DNA from: STC-113 sp964553745
Lineage (GTDB): Bacteria; Patescibacteriota; Gracilibacteria; BD1-5; UBA2023
NCBI GenBank assembly: GCA_964553745.1
Contig: CAZKLD010000013.1
Coordinates: 1 to 50,445, forward strand
Reading direction: 5' to 3'
DNA: 50,445 nt
Shown: piece after piece, positions 1-10,277 of the stretch
How the letters are laid out: every line of letters begins with the position of its first letter
Numbering within the stretch: position 1 is the stretch's first letter
Position numbers and translations under genes: made by a program
Notes under the pieces: model-generated
Told to the model about the DNA's origin: nothing
The model's input: the letters and a program-made list of their open reading frames with translations, nothing else
Databases searched by the model: none

Positions 1-2
1 CT

Positions 3-25
3 CCCCTCTCCTACCGGGAGAGGGG
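3..25. repeat. Small GC-rich hairpin
   Basis: Inverted repeat with arms CCCCTCTCC and GGAGAGGGG around a short loop, in AT-rich intergenic DNA. It resembles the small extragenic palindromes near 47775 and 50361 in style but not in sequence. Nothing else is seen between 26 and 100 except a degenerate REP-like unit at 54-80. Confidence 0.45.
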
Positions 26-100
26 TCGGGGGATTCATGGTTTAATCATTAAAGGATTTCTCTCTACGCTCAAAATGACAGATCTCCCTAATCATTACCC

Positions 101-129
101 TTGACAAAACCCAAAAACCCATATAATTA
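101..129 (+). promoter_or_regulatory. Sigma70-type promoter of the glyS leader
   Basis: A perfect TTGACA -35 (101-106) is followed by TATAATTAA at 122-130. Read as TATAAT the spacer is 15; read as TAATTA it is 17. It sits just upstream of the T-box leader, so transcription should start near 135. Confidence 0.6.
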
Positions 130-138
130 AGCCCAAGC

Positions 139-288
139 AAAAGAGGATTCATCAAAAAAAGGATAAATGGCAAATATTCTTGAATCACTCGAAAAAGCTA
201 AAGTGCTTCCCGATAAGTAGGGATGAACTTGGGTGGAACCGTCCAACACTACTGGACCCCAAGACTGGAATTGAATTCAGTCTTTTTT
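139..288 (+). promoter_or_regulatory. Glycine T-box riboswitch (minimal form) with intrinsic terminator
   Basis: The antiterminator is complete: CTTGGG (228-233) pairs with CCCAAG (258-263) and GTCC (241-244) pairs with GGAC (254-257), leaving the 7-nt T-box bulge TGGAACC (234-240). The UGGA of the bulge can pair with a UCCA tRNA 3' end, as expected for tRNA-Gly with discriminator U73. A terminator (AAGACTG 261-267 with CAGTCTT 278-284, then T-run) shares AAG with the antiterminator, so the two are mutually exclusive. TCCC/GGGA (208-211/220-223) fits Stem III. Upstream, only a short hairpin (159-165 with 175-181) is present, and its terminal loop AATGGCAAA holds GGC (169-171), the codon read by tRNA-Gly(GCC). 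The next recognisable gene is glycyl-tRNA synthetase, which confirms the specificity. The antiterminator is certain in form; the Stem I assignment is inference. Confidence 0.85.
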
Positions 289-319
289 TGACTTTAATTT
301 ACACTTAATTTTCAGATTC

Positions 320-466
320 ATGCTAACGACGAAACAGATTTTCAGAGCTTTGAAATTTCAAGATATTGCTCCAAGCAACCTCACTCCCCTAACAGAGAAA
401 ACAGGGGAAACATCTGTGAAAGTCGCGTTGGTCCTAAATTGAAAAGAAGTGGAATTTGTGGTCTAA
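320..466 (+). CDS. Small hypothetical protein between T-box and glyS
   Basis: Under code 25 this gives a 48-residue ORF from ATG 320 to TAA 464-466, with one in-frame TGA (Gly) in the stretch VLNGKEVEFVV. It lies downstream of the T-box terminator and 53 nt before glyS, so it would be induced together with glyS. I do not recognise a family. The C-terminal alternation of hydrophobic and charged residues looks protein-like. No Shine-Dalgarno is seen, but most genes here lack one. It could instead be untranslated leader. Confidence 0.35.
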
Positions 467-519
467 AATAGGTAAGAATCAATCCAGTGCTTTATATTTA
501 ATTCATAACTTTTTTATCT

Positions 520-1917
520 ATGGAAGTAGAAATGAAAGATATAGTCGAGCTATCGAAAGCTCGCGGATTTGTATACCAAGGTTCCGAAATTTACGGATGA
601 CTTGCAAATACATGGGATTACGGTCCATACGGATCAATCCTGAAGGATAATTTAAGGAATGCCTGGTTAAAGCACTTCGTACAGGAGCGTACCGACATGG
701 TCAATCTTGATGCTGCGATATTCATGAACCCTCAGACTTGGGTGACATCAGGACATGTAGGATGATTCTCAGATCCTCTTATGGATTGTAAGAAATGCAA
801 ACAGAGATTAAGGGCTGATAAGCTGATAGAAGAGTATGCAGAAACCACAAAAGACACAGAAATGCCTGTTGATTGGGCCGGAGAGAAGACTCCAGCTGAA
901 AATCTAAGCAAATTCATCAAAGACAAATGAATCAAATGCCCTTTCTGCGAATGAGTCGATTTCACAGAAATAAGGAAATTCAACCTTATGTTCAATACCC
1001 ACCAATGAGTATTGCAGGATGATTCATCTATAATATATCTTAGACCGGAGACTGCTCAATGAATATTCGTGAATTTCGCGAATGTTCTTAGGACTTCAAG
1101 GAAAAAGGTGCCGTTCGGTATCGCCCAAGTAGGTAAGGCATTCAGAAATGAGATAACTCCGGGTAACTTCATTTTCAGAACAAGAGAATTCGAACAGATG
1201 GAAATAGAGTTCTTCTGCGAGCCTGGTTCAGACCTTGAATGGCATAAGGATTGGAAAGCTGAATGTATGAGTTTCTTGACCGATAGGATCGGACTTAAGC
1301 CAGAATTATTGAGATTCAGAGACCATGGAGCGGATGAACTCTCATTTTACTCAAATGCGACTACTGATATCGAGTACAAATTCTCTTTCGGTTGGTGAGA
1401 ATTATGGTGAATAGCTGATAGGACTGATTATGACCTAAAGGCTCACATGACAGAATCAAAAGCGGATCTCTCCTATTTTGATACGACAAATAACACAAAA
1501 TATATCCCTTACGTGATCGAACCATCACTATGACTTAACAGATTATTCCTGACTACCCTGCTCTCTGCATATGACAAAGTTAATACCGAAGAAGGAGAAA
1601 GGATAGTGCTAAGGCTTAATCCAAAGATCGCACCAGTCAAAATCGCCATCCTTCCTATTGTCAAAAAACTTGCTGAACCGGCTAAAGAAATATATAAAAC
1701 CCTTAGCAAATCATGGTTCTGCGAATATGACGAGACAGGAAATGTCGGTAAAAGATATTTCAGATTTGATGAAATCGGTTGCCCATTCTGCATAGTTGTC
1801 GACAATGACACTATCGAGAACAATACCGTGACGGTAAGACACAGAGATACCTGACTCCAAGATGTGGTCAAAGTCACTGAACTTAAAGAATATTTCAGAG
1901 AAAAATTGGACGATTAA
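520..1917 (+). CDS. glyS: Glycyl-tRNA synthetase (class II, homodimeric type)
   Basis: Charges tRNA-Gly with glycine in the cytoplasm; in this organism that should include the UGA-reading tRNA-Gly. The 465-residue length fits the alpha2 bacterial/archaeal type. The N-terminus carries EIYGGLANTWDYGP (about residues 23-36), in which the second G is encoded by TGA. An inserted zinc-binding region has C90/C93 and C140/C143. The motif 2 region includes FRNEITP and FIFRTREFEQME, and the C-terminal anticodon-binding part begins around LRLNPKIAPVK. ATG 520 was chosen; an in-frame ATG at 532 matches the usual MKDIV start equally well. TAA stop is followed by a strong terminator. Regulation is by the glycine T-box at 139-288. 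Function is secure. Confidence 0.97.
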
Positions 1918-1932
1918 TAAATATTCATTACC

Positions 1933-1966
1933 AAAACCCCCTTCAGAATTGAAGGGGGTTTTGTTT
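1933..1966 (+). terminator. Rho-independent terminator after glyS
   Basis: Perfect stem AAAACCCCC / GGGGGTTTT around a short loop, followed by a T-rich tract, 15 nt after the glyS stop. Confidence 0.9.
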
Positions 1967-2010
1967 TATTAACTACATACACAAATTTGAATTTAAAATC
2001 AATAACAGTT

Positions 2011-2307
2011 TTATGAGTTTTCAAAATTTTTCATTTGTCGCTTTATATAATGTTTCATAAATGAGGTTAAGAATTCATATTTATAATATAAATCTTCAAT
2101 TTGTTTTTTATCAAATTTTTCTCATGTGACTGAGATATTTTCCTTCAATTTATTTTTAAATTCATCCTCTTTAAAGAAATAATTATTTTCAACCGATGTA
2201 ATACACAAGTCAAAAAAATTATCTAAATCATCAGGATGACCTGTTCCTCAAGTTTTTGGATTAACAAAAGTTAAATAAAAATCTAAAGTACTGAACATAT
2301 TTTCCAT
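2011..2307 (-). CDS. Small hypothetical protein, third gene of the HigBA operon
   Basis: 98 residues, strongly acidic and aromatic in the first half (many D, F, N) and more basic at the C-terminus. Three in-frame TGA codons are read as Gly. It starts 22 nt after the HigA stop on the same strand, so it is probably co-transcribed with the toxin-antitoxin pair. A second in-frame Met lies three codons in. I do not recognise a domain. A third-component role in the module is only an inference from position. Confidence 0.7.
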
Positions 2308-2329
2308 TACAAAATAATTAAAAAATAAA

Positions 2330-3385
2330 TTAATGCATTTCTACCTTTTTTAATAAATGGTACATGAATCGGTAATCATTTAACTCTTTTTGAATTCTTC
2401 CAACAATTGCAGATACATCTACTCAAACTTCCTTTGCAAAATCGATAATACTCTTTTCATTTTTAGTAATTTCTTGAAATCTTTGTTCAAAAGAAAATTT
2501 GCTTGGAATAACACTTTCTTGTGCAAATCTATCCGCCTCCATTTCCTTAATTTCAGTAGTCAAGGTTCACACGTGTTCATCAAGAAAAGATTCACCAGAA
2601 TGTAATAATACATGTCATAACTCATGAAAAAGGGTGAAAATAATAGTATCATAAGATTTTCTTCTATCTGATAATTGAACTACAGGAACACCATCTATCC
2701 ATCTTGTTGCTCAATTTATTGGGGCATGCGTAAATTTAGTTGAAAAAACAAACTTAATTCAACATATTTTTCATATCTCTATAAGATTATTTCAAAAAGA
2801 GCTAATATCTTGAGTTATATTTCTTATAGTCTCAAGATTTGATCTTAATATTTCAGAATTAAATTTATTTACTTCTACGGTTTCAGATCTTTTTTCTCAG
2901 ATTCTAAGCCAAGCGGCAATTGATTCATTAGAAACAAAATGTTTTGCAGATTTTCTGAAAGCAACCTGAGAAACTGGTCAGACATTAAACAGTGAGGAAA
3001 CCCCAAAAAAAGAAAGCAGTTCAGAAACCTTCTCTTCTTTATTGTTGGTTTTTTTGCAATATCCCAATAATACCAAATCCTTATAACAATCCTTAAATTT
3101 ATCCAACAGAACTATTTGAGACTTTTTTTTATCTTCCATTTCTGCCCTAGCTTCCATTTCATCATACTTAGATTGAAGATTTATCCAAAAAGAGGCTTTT
3201 CATCAAAAAACTTGCTCAAGCTTAAGGGCGGTTTCTGGAGTTATTGATTTTTTTTCATTTAATATTTCACTTAAATGTTTTTCACTCATATTTAAGCGAA
3301 GAGCAACTTCTTGTTGCGACATTCAGGTATTAGTAATTATTTTTCTTAAAGTTATTGCAGGATGGTAAATTGTTGTTGTGCTCAT
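2330..3385 (-). CDS. HigA-type antitoxin with ImmA/IrrE metallopeptidase domain
   Basis: Predicted DNA-binding antitoxin that neutralises the toxin encoded just upstream and represses the operon. 351 residues. Residues about 8-75 form an XRE helix-turn-helix of the HigA subclass: HPAITLRKII, then MSQQEVALRLNMSEKHLSEI, then a FWINLQ motif. The C-terminal part holds an ImmA/IrrE-like zinc peptidase motif FTLFHELGHVLLH, whose G is encoded by TGA; the two His and the downstream acidic KEMEADRFA helix match the family. Short HigA proteins lack this domain, but longer fused forms are known. The gene starts 10 nt after the toxin stop. Whether it cleaves a protein is not shown by the sequence. Confidence 0.88.
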
Positions 3386-3395
3386 AAAAATACTG

Positions 3396-3743
3396 TTATA
3401 TGTAGTTGCTTGCGTTGAATTTATTGTCATGCGTGTTAATCGAAAGTTCAACTATTTCAACTTCTTTAATTGTAGTGATTGGATTTGAATTATCATATTC
3501 TCAAATAGGAACAAAAAGTAGTCTATATGGGTGTTTTATATCTACAGTGAAAATTAGCGAATTCACACCCTGAAGGGCATGGGGACGGATAGCTAGAGGA
3601 ATATGAGATAGTGAATCTGCACTAATAAGTTCACCGATAGAACTCAAGATTGCTTCAGTATTTATGTCTCAATATTTTTGCATAAGCTTTCTCTTGTTTG
3701 ATACAAGTTTTTCATGCTTAGTACTCCTGTAGCATATCTTCAT
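3396..3743 (-). CDS. HigB/RelE-type toxin
   Basis: 115-residue predicted mRNA interferase of the killer-protein (HigB/RelE) fold. Recognisable family features are KLMQKYGD near residue 23, the HIPLAIRPHALQG segment corresponding to the conserved PLxxHxLxG, and a final beta region with HPYRLLFVPIGEYD, where R is the usual catalytic or structural arginine. Toxin-before-antitoxin order is typical of higBA. The ATG at 3743 gives the full domain; an out-of-frame 16-codon ORF (3718-3768) overlaps the start and might couple or attenuate translation. Two TGA codons are read as Gly. Function is inferred from fold resemblance and gene order. Confidence 0.82.
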
Positions 3744-3901
3744 GTGCGTTTAAAATTATTTTACTCATATGGTAATTTACTTAATTGGTAAACTGATTAA
3801 GAATCAATATATTTATAACCCTGGATTTGTCAAGTAATTTTATAATTCCATGATAATCTGACATTGAGAATAATGATTAACGATGTCACATTAATGAACC
3901 T

Positions 3902-3972
3902 GGATTGCCAAGCTTCACTCGAAATGACAAATGAATAATGATATGGATCCCCGGGTCAGGCCCGAGGATGTA
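3902..3972. repeat. REP-like extragenic hairpin units
   Basis: Two adjacent degenerate units of the form GGATT...AATGACA (3902-3929) and GGATCC...GAGGATG (3945-3972), the second with arms around CCCGGG. Similar units occur at 54-80, 48045-48072, 48088-48112 and 48149-48174, always outside genes. Confidence 0.5.
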
Positions 3973-3991
3973 ATATTCTCAAGGCATTAAA

Positions 3992-4155
3992 ATAGTCCTC
4001 CATATAATTAGGGGTTTGGGGGCGGACAGTCTGTCAGCGGAGGCGGAGCCGGAGCCAATACGGAGCGTAGCGGAGTGAGTCTCTGCCGGTCCCCAATGCT
4101 TTTTGCATACTTTTTTGCATAAAAAAGTATGGATGTTAAAATCATTAATGATTGA
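3992..4155. repeat. Long dispersed repeat, copy A
   Basis: About 165 nt nearly identical to 47842-48005 and to the truncated copy at 50391. It has an outer stem TTGGGGGC (4016-4023) with GTCCCCAA (4089-4096), a purine-rich GC core with repeated CGGAG, and a terminal hairpin with arms CATACTTTTTT and AAAAAAGTATG (4106-4131). It is flanked by AT-rich, ATTAATGATT-like sequence. No ORF is evident. It may be a non-autonomous element or a structured RNA. Confidence 0.8.
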
Positions 4156-4192
4156 TGATAGATCGGATGATTATTCAATAATGATAATACAA

Positions 4193-4765
4193 CTACTTTA
4201 ATTTACTAGCAAAATCCAGAAACGCAATCCTCCTCATGGAAATGAGATTCTTCTCATCCTCTGTCATTTCTCAGAAAGTCTTACTGCTTCAGATTGGCTC
4301 AAAAGCATTCGAATATCAGAATTTGTCTCACCTTGGTTCGGTTACTATGTTTCATTTGAGGCATCAATATCAGATCGTATAATCAGCTCAATCATACATG
4401 CAGACTCATGTTATAGCCTCTGCTGCCCTATTTTTGACTCCGGACATCATCTTGAAAATCGCCTCGAGTCCCGGTCATTCAATGACGTATTTCACTAATG
4501 GTCCAGGAAATCAGTTGAGCGCATCTATGAATAAGCCGGTATCCTCTATCATGATCGGTCTTCATAATATCTCATATGCATCCCTGGCTTTCCTCTTGAT
4601 AATCTCTATTACATCCATGGATTGGATTTCTGTAAGGTCTCAATTGCATGATTTCCTTATTGTTTCAAGATCTTCGGGCGTATATCATTTCAATTCGATT
4701 CACAGGATTGCACTAGCCTCAGATAATTTATGCGGATTACCAGTTCAGAAAGTCAGGTTTTGCAT
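4193..4765 (-). CDS. rdgB: RdgB/HAM1-family non-canonical purine NTP pyrophosphatase
   Basis: House-cleaning enzyme that hydrolyses dITP, ITP and XTP to monophosphates and so prevents their incorporation. 190 residues, the usual family length. The N-terminus has the nucleotide-binding TGNPHKLSEA, the centre IEDTGLFIDALNGFPGPL with the catalytic and metal-binding E/D residues, and the C-terminus the conserved SKTFGEMTEDEKNLISMR. Many in-frame TGA codons fall on conserved glycines, for example in GTGN and LNGFPGP. The stop is TAG. It is transcribed in the same direction as the efflux genes upstream, from which it is separated by about 130 nt. Confidence 0.93.
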
Positions 4766-4893
4766 CAGATTTATTATAATTTTTAATGCGCTATTTATAG
4801 GGATTAGAGCAAAAATGTCAATTTGCAATTATCAAGTTGCCCCCCATGAGTGAGATGATTCTCAAGATAAATCTCTCCCAAAAAAAGAAATAA

Positions 4894-6891
4894 TTATTGC
4901 AAAATTTCACCATCCAAGATATTATCCTTCCCATCAGTTATGAGCTTCTCTCATTCCGATATTCATTCAACGGAGACAAATCCATTGTCGCTCTCGAGAG
5001 TCTTCACAATTCTGAACTCAGCTTTATTTCATTTCAGAACATAGACTCATGGAGTTCAGTATTTTATAATCATCGCCCCAAGAGGGATTATGATATTTTT
5101 TTTGTCTTGTTTTCATCCTAAATTGATGATGAACCTCTCACCGACTTGCGCTTTATCGGAATCCAACTTGATTTCCATGTAATTTTTCTTGTTTTTCAGA
5201 TCTGGAGTGTCGCTGAGATTTATTATGGATCACGTAAATGCGGCATGTGTCTTTTCATTTATAAGTTTGACCGCATCTCAGATTTTCAGATTCAGCTTCG
5301 AATTGTCAGCATACAGCTTCAGGATTTTCTTGTCGGTTGAAGTATATGTTATTATCGGCATTCATCATCAGACTACTGCTCCGGCATCCATCGTTACCTT
5401 TATGACAACCCCATCGAAAGGTGCTCTGATTATTCAAGATTCTAGAGAATTTGCGGCAAGATTTGTGTTCATTTCAACTTCCGCTCTTTTGCTTCATGCT
5501 TCTCTGATTTTTGAATTGATTTCGCTAATTTTAGCATTTAGTTCATTTATTTTAGATATCTTCTCCTGTTTTAGGAGATTCATATTCTTAAGCACTTCCT
5601 CTTCTCAGATTTTTGCCAGCTTAAGAGAATCCTCTTTGATTGAGATATTCGTCTGCAAGCCAGAAAGATTTTTTGAATTGTCTATCCCCGTGATGCTTTT
5701 TCAAGTCTTAGCAAGATTCAGATCTTCTGCGGCCATATTCATAGCATCCTCCAGTTGCCTTACTTTAAGAGCATAATCCGATTCAAAAGAATCTATCGCC
5801 TCCATGCTTCATTGCACTCAGGCTCAATTCGGACTCAATATGACTTGTTCCAGATCGGCAAGCATTGTCGAAACTTGGATTTTCATATTGCTCAAGGAGT
5901 TATCAGGCAATGATGCGGCTGCCATCGAATCATCAAGCATATCCTTGAAATCATGAAGATGGTTCCTCAGTGCCGTTAGAGTTGAGTTTGCACTTGCGAG
6001 CACCTCAGATATGGTTTCTTTCGGGATATCTTTCTTATCCGCGATTTTCTGAGAATACAGATCATAAGTTGCAAGATATTTTGAGTTGAAGTTCCAGAAT
6101 GAGGCGATTGCATTGGTCTTTTTTTGCAAGTTTTTTGCCCCGAGATACATCTCATAATCTATATTTTTGTTCTTATTAGCATCAGTGAGGGACAAGATCG
6201 TGTCCGTATAATCGCGGGCATTTCTTGCTATGATATATGCGTTCGTAAGAGAATTGACGGCATTCTTCAGGATATTGGCTTTTGCGGTTGCGAGCGAAGC
6301 TTTACTGTTATTCAGATTATTCTTTGACATCTCATAATTGTTCTGGGCTTGTTTTATCTTCTGGTCCGAAGTTGTCAATGTGCGGTCTGAAATAAGAGAA
6401 ATATTGGCATAATCAGACTTGGCCAAATCCAGATCCTTTACGGCCATCTGAGCTGAAATTTTCGCTTTTGAATATGAATCATCCAGCAATCTTAATCTCT
6501 CATCATAAAGAGAATTTACAGCATCCTTGATTTTCCCCGTATCATTTGAAATTGCAGAAATATCGATTCACATCCTGTCTATCTCTTTCAAGATATCATT
6601 CGATCAGTTAAGGGTGATTCTAGCTTCTTCATTAGATAATGTCGCCAAGATTTCACCCGATCTGACTATGTCTCATTCATGTTTCAGAATTTCTTTGATC
6701 CTTCACGGCGCCTTGAATGCCAAATCGCTCGTACTCGTTCATTCAAGCGTAGAAAGAATGGTATCATGTGAAATTACCGATCATTCGGCTGCTGTGTAAG
6801 TCTTATAGAATTTCTTTTCCATTGTCTCAGGAGTTCCGCAGCTTGTAAGTGCAAAAATTGACAGAAAGAGAATTGTGAAGATTTTTTTCAT
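4894..6891 (-). CDS. RND efflux adaptor (HlyD/membrane fusion lipoprotein)
   Basis: Periplasmic-adaptor-type subunit that would connect the RND permease to the outside. 665 residues, longer than usual adaptors (about 350-450) because of a very long coiled-coil hairpin in the middle. The N-terminus is a lipoprotein signal, FLSIFALTSCG, so Cys about 18 would be lipidated. A lipoyl-type segment with GSVISHDTILSTLEG follows, then heptad-rich helices, then the second lipoyl half and a beta-barrel domain. It ends IITDGKDNILDGEILQ. It starts 26 nt after the permease stop, the expected operon arrangement. The long hairpin may reflect the unusual envelope of these monoderm-like cells. Function is by family; the substrate is unknown. 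Confidence 0.88.
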
Positions 6892-6917
6892 AAAATCATT
6901 GATTAGATATAAGTAAT

Positions 6918-9900
6918 TTATTTTGAATTTTTAGCCTTCGCTGTATCAAATGTCTTTGGAGCATTTTCCATGATATGCTGCAGTTGGATTTCATTGCTCG
7001 CATCTGAAAAATATCTTACAAGATAATCATAATAGAATATCGGGATGAAGAATAATGTAAGTATTGCCGAAGCTGACAGTCACCAGATTATCGACCAAGC
7101 GAGTCAGCTCCACACAGGATCGGCAGTAATCACAAAGCTTCAGAATACTGCGGCAATGCTCGTGAGCATCACTGGCACAAACCTCTTTTTGGATCATTCG
7201 ACAACCGCATAAGTGAGTCACTTCCCTTCTTTGATCAATTGATCGATGTAATCGAGAAGTATTATCGCATTCCCCACCACTATTCAACCAAGAGCTATCG
7301 CTCAGATCATAGCTGTGGCAGTGAAATATTCTCACTTCAGAAGATATAGAAAGCTGAATCCTGGGAATATTCAGAAGAATGAAAGCAGGAATGTCGTCAT
7401 GACGATTCATCCGACTTGAAAGCTCTTGAATTGAGCGACAATCAGGAAGTATATGACCAGAAGCGATAGCATCATCGCTATTCACAGATCCCTAAAGGTA
7501 TCCATGGTTATTTCCCATTCTCATCACCACTCCACCCTGTATTGCTTTCCGTCTTTGATTCAGACGAAATCTACAGAATATGGACTTGACCCTATTTTTC
7601 TATACCCGAGTTTTTCAAAATCCTTAGCTCAGAACATATCATATAATTTGAGGACCGGATAAACAACCGAATTATTACCGAGTTCTGAATAGATGTTTAT
7701 CGTATTCGCCCTATTGTCAGAATATATTTCAGGATTGGCAAATTCATTTCTGATTGTTGCGATCTCATCCAGTCTCACTTTTTCTCCAGAAGCATTCGTA
7801 AAATAGACATTCTTCAAGAAATTCAAATCGCTGGTTTCCTTATCGTCAAATCATATCACAATTTCCGATGGCTCCAGTGTGCGCTCCTTAGTGTGCACAA
7901 ATGATACCGCTATTCAATTATAAAGCGCTCATAGTGTATTGTAGACCTGATCTGAAGACAATCATCTTGCAATAAGGTCGTTCTGATTAAGCTTGATATC
8001 TATTTTCTTATAAGGAGTTCCGATCGTGTCGGACAGATCCACCAGTTTCTCTTGTTCTTCGATACTCTTTACCGTTCGCTTTATAGTCTCTGCGAACTTG
8101 GTGAGCTCAGTCTGGCTCAGATCTTCCTGTCATTTGATTTTCATATGGAAAGTAGCCATTGTCGGCGGTCCTGGAGGATCTTCAAGAAGTCTGAACTTTA
8201 TGTCGGGATAAAGTCCATAGATGTAATTCTTAATTATCGGCCTTATCTTGATTGCATATTCTTCTGATTTCATATCACGCTCTTCGCCTGATTTCAGGTT
8301 TATACGCATGCTTATCTGATTGGGTGAAAGCCTATTCGATCATCATCTGAACAGATTGGCAAAATCGCTCAAGAATCTATCTCACACGGTAGAACTCACA
8401 TTTTCTGCCAGATCCAGTTCTTCAGGAATTCATTTATCCTTATTCAGTATGAATGCCGATAACTTTTCTTCTATGGCTTTTGTCTGCTGTATAGAATAAT
8501 CCCTCGGAGCATCGATCCAGATATATATCTGATCTTTGTTTGCCTTTGGCAGCATCCTAGCCTTGAATATGCCCAAAGATATAGGCAATATCACTATCAA
8601 TCCAAGGGAAATCCAGAAGATAAGCTTAAGCTTCTTTCTGCTTTTTCTGGTCTTAGGAGTCGAGTCTATGAATCTTGAGATTATATTCGAGTAATGCTTT
8701 AGGAATTTCGATTCCTTATGTTCCGAGTGTCCTGAACATTTGTCTCATTTGCAGAATTTTGTCGCAAGGTAAGGATTGATGCTGAACGCTATGAATAATG
8801 AAGCGATAAGCGCAATCGAGGCAAAAATGGGAATAGGCTTCATATAGTCCCCCATCATTCCGGTAACTGCAAACATTGCCACAAAAGACATCACCCTGGT
8901 GACAGTCGACATGACTATGCTCACACCCACTTCTTTGACAGAATCGAGGACCGCTTCAATTTTTGATTTTCCAGTCCTGGCCATCATCTCCAGATGCCTG
9001 GCATTGTTCTCTACGACAACAATAGAATCATCGACCAGGATTCACAAGGATAGTATAAGCGCGAAAAGGGTGATCCTATTGATATCCAATCAGAATATGA
9101 GTCATGTTATAAAAACCATCCCCAGAACCATCGGTATGCAGAAAGCGGCATTGAGGGCATTTTTCAATCATAGGAAAATGATCAGGATTGCCAGCACGAC
9201 CGCAATGCTCACAAACAGATGGAATAAGAGCTCGCTGGTCGCCTTCTTGGCGGTTTCTCATTCGTTTTGAATGATATTGAGAGAAATGTTCTTAGGAAGC
9301 TTTTTCTTTATTTCATCTACCTTCTTCAGTACATCTTCAACAACGAAGACTGCATTGCTTCATTTCATTTTTGCGACTCATAGGAACACAGCATCTCTCG
9401 AAGATTCTTTTGAAGAGTATCTGTAAAACTTGCTCAGATTAACAGGTCAGCTTTTTATGATGCTCAAATCTTTAAGGAAAATATCGGCTCAATTGATTTT
9501 AGCCACTATGATATTCCCTAGGCTTGAGACATCATTTATTCCCGAATCCAGCATAAGCAGGGTCCTTGTCTTTGAATCATCGCTTTCACCCACCATTCTA
9601 TATGACGAGCTAGCCTGTACGGCTCGGATGACTTGTCAGATGTCGAGATTATAGCTCTCAATCTTCACCTTATCCAGTTTTACGCTTATGGAATCAGCAT
9701 ATCATCATACGATATCAAGAACAGTCGTATTCGGAACGAGCTTTATTCCATTTTTCAGTTCCAGAGCTATTTTCCTGAGATAGATTCAACTTTCCCTCAC
9801 TTCCAGACCGCTTCAATTATAGGTCAATGCAAAGCTCACTTGGGGCAGTTCCTCGGGATCTATTGATTTTATCTCAACATCCTTAACTCAAAAGGGGCGC

Positions 9901-10259
9901 AAGTCATAATTTCCGTAAATCTTATCATATAACCTTATCTTTGCTGTTTCTTGCGGTGTTCAAACCTTAAAGCTCACCATGGTTGATGAAAAGTTGTCTG
10001 CCGAATAGGACATGATCTTATCGACTCATTCGAGTTCCTTGATTTTATTTTCGAGTTCTCTGGACACGAACTGGCTGGAGTCTTCTGAAGTGTATCAATC
10101 AAGCGGAATCCTGACGTTGAAAGCGGGAGCGACTATTGATGGATTGTACTGCTTGGGAAGCATAATATAAGCTCATGCTCAGAATACAGCTATGATCGTG
10201 ATTATCACTATCGTTATCTTTTCATTTTCCAGAAAGAACCTGGTGAATTTTTCAAACAT
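6918..10259 (-). CDS. RND-family efflux transporter permease (AcrB/MMPL-like)
   Basis: Proton-driven inner-membrane pump, 1113 residues, close to the usual 1000-1100. It has an N-terminal transmembrane helix (about residues 12-34), a large extracytoplasmic loop, a first helix bundle with VSIAVVLAILIIFLGLKNA and ILVDDSIVVVENN (the conserved D-D pair of RND helix 4), and a second loop and bundle towards the C-terminus. TGA encodes glycine throughout, for example in SLGILVDD. It is followed by its adaptor gene. Expression is probably controlled through the palindromic operator between its -10 and start codon. The substrate cannot be read from the sequence. Confidence 0.93.
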
Positions 10260-10277
10260 ATTTAAAATTATTATTAC

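Noticed and set aside
168..221. 17-codon ORF (MANILESLEK...) in the glyS leader
   Set aside because: It lies entirely in the T-box region; its ATG and GGC are explained by the specifier hairpin loop and its end by Stem III. A leader peptide is possible but not needed.
3718..3768. 16-codon ORF overlapping the higB start out of frame
   Set aside because: Very short and without a recognisable ribosome site; kept only as a comment on the higB entry.
4398..4853. Plus-strand ORF of 151 codons
   Set aside because: Antisense shadow of rdgB, whose minus-strand product matches a known family over its full length.
5189..5776. Plus-strand ORF of 195 codons
   Set aside because: Antisense shadow of the adaptor's coiled-coil region; compositionally biased (Ser/Phe rich) as expected from such a shadow.
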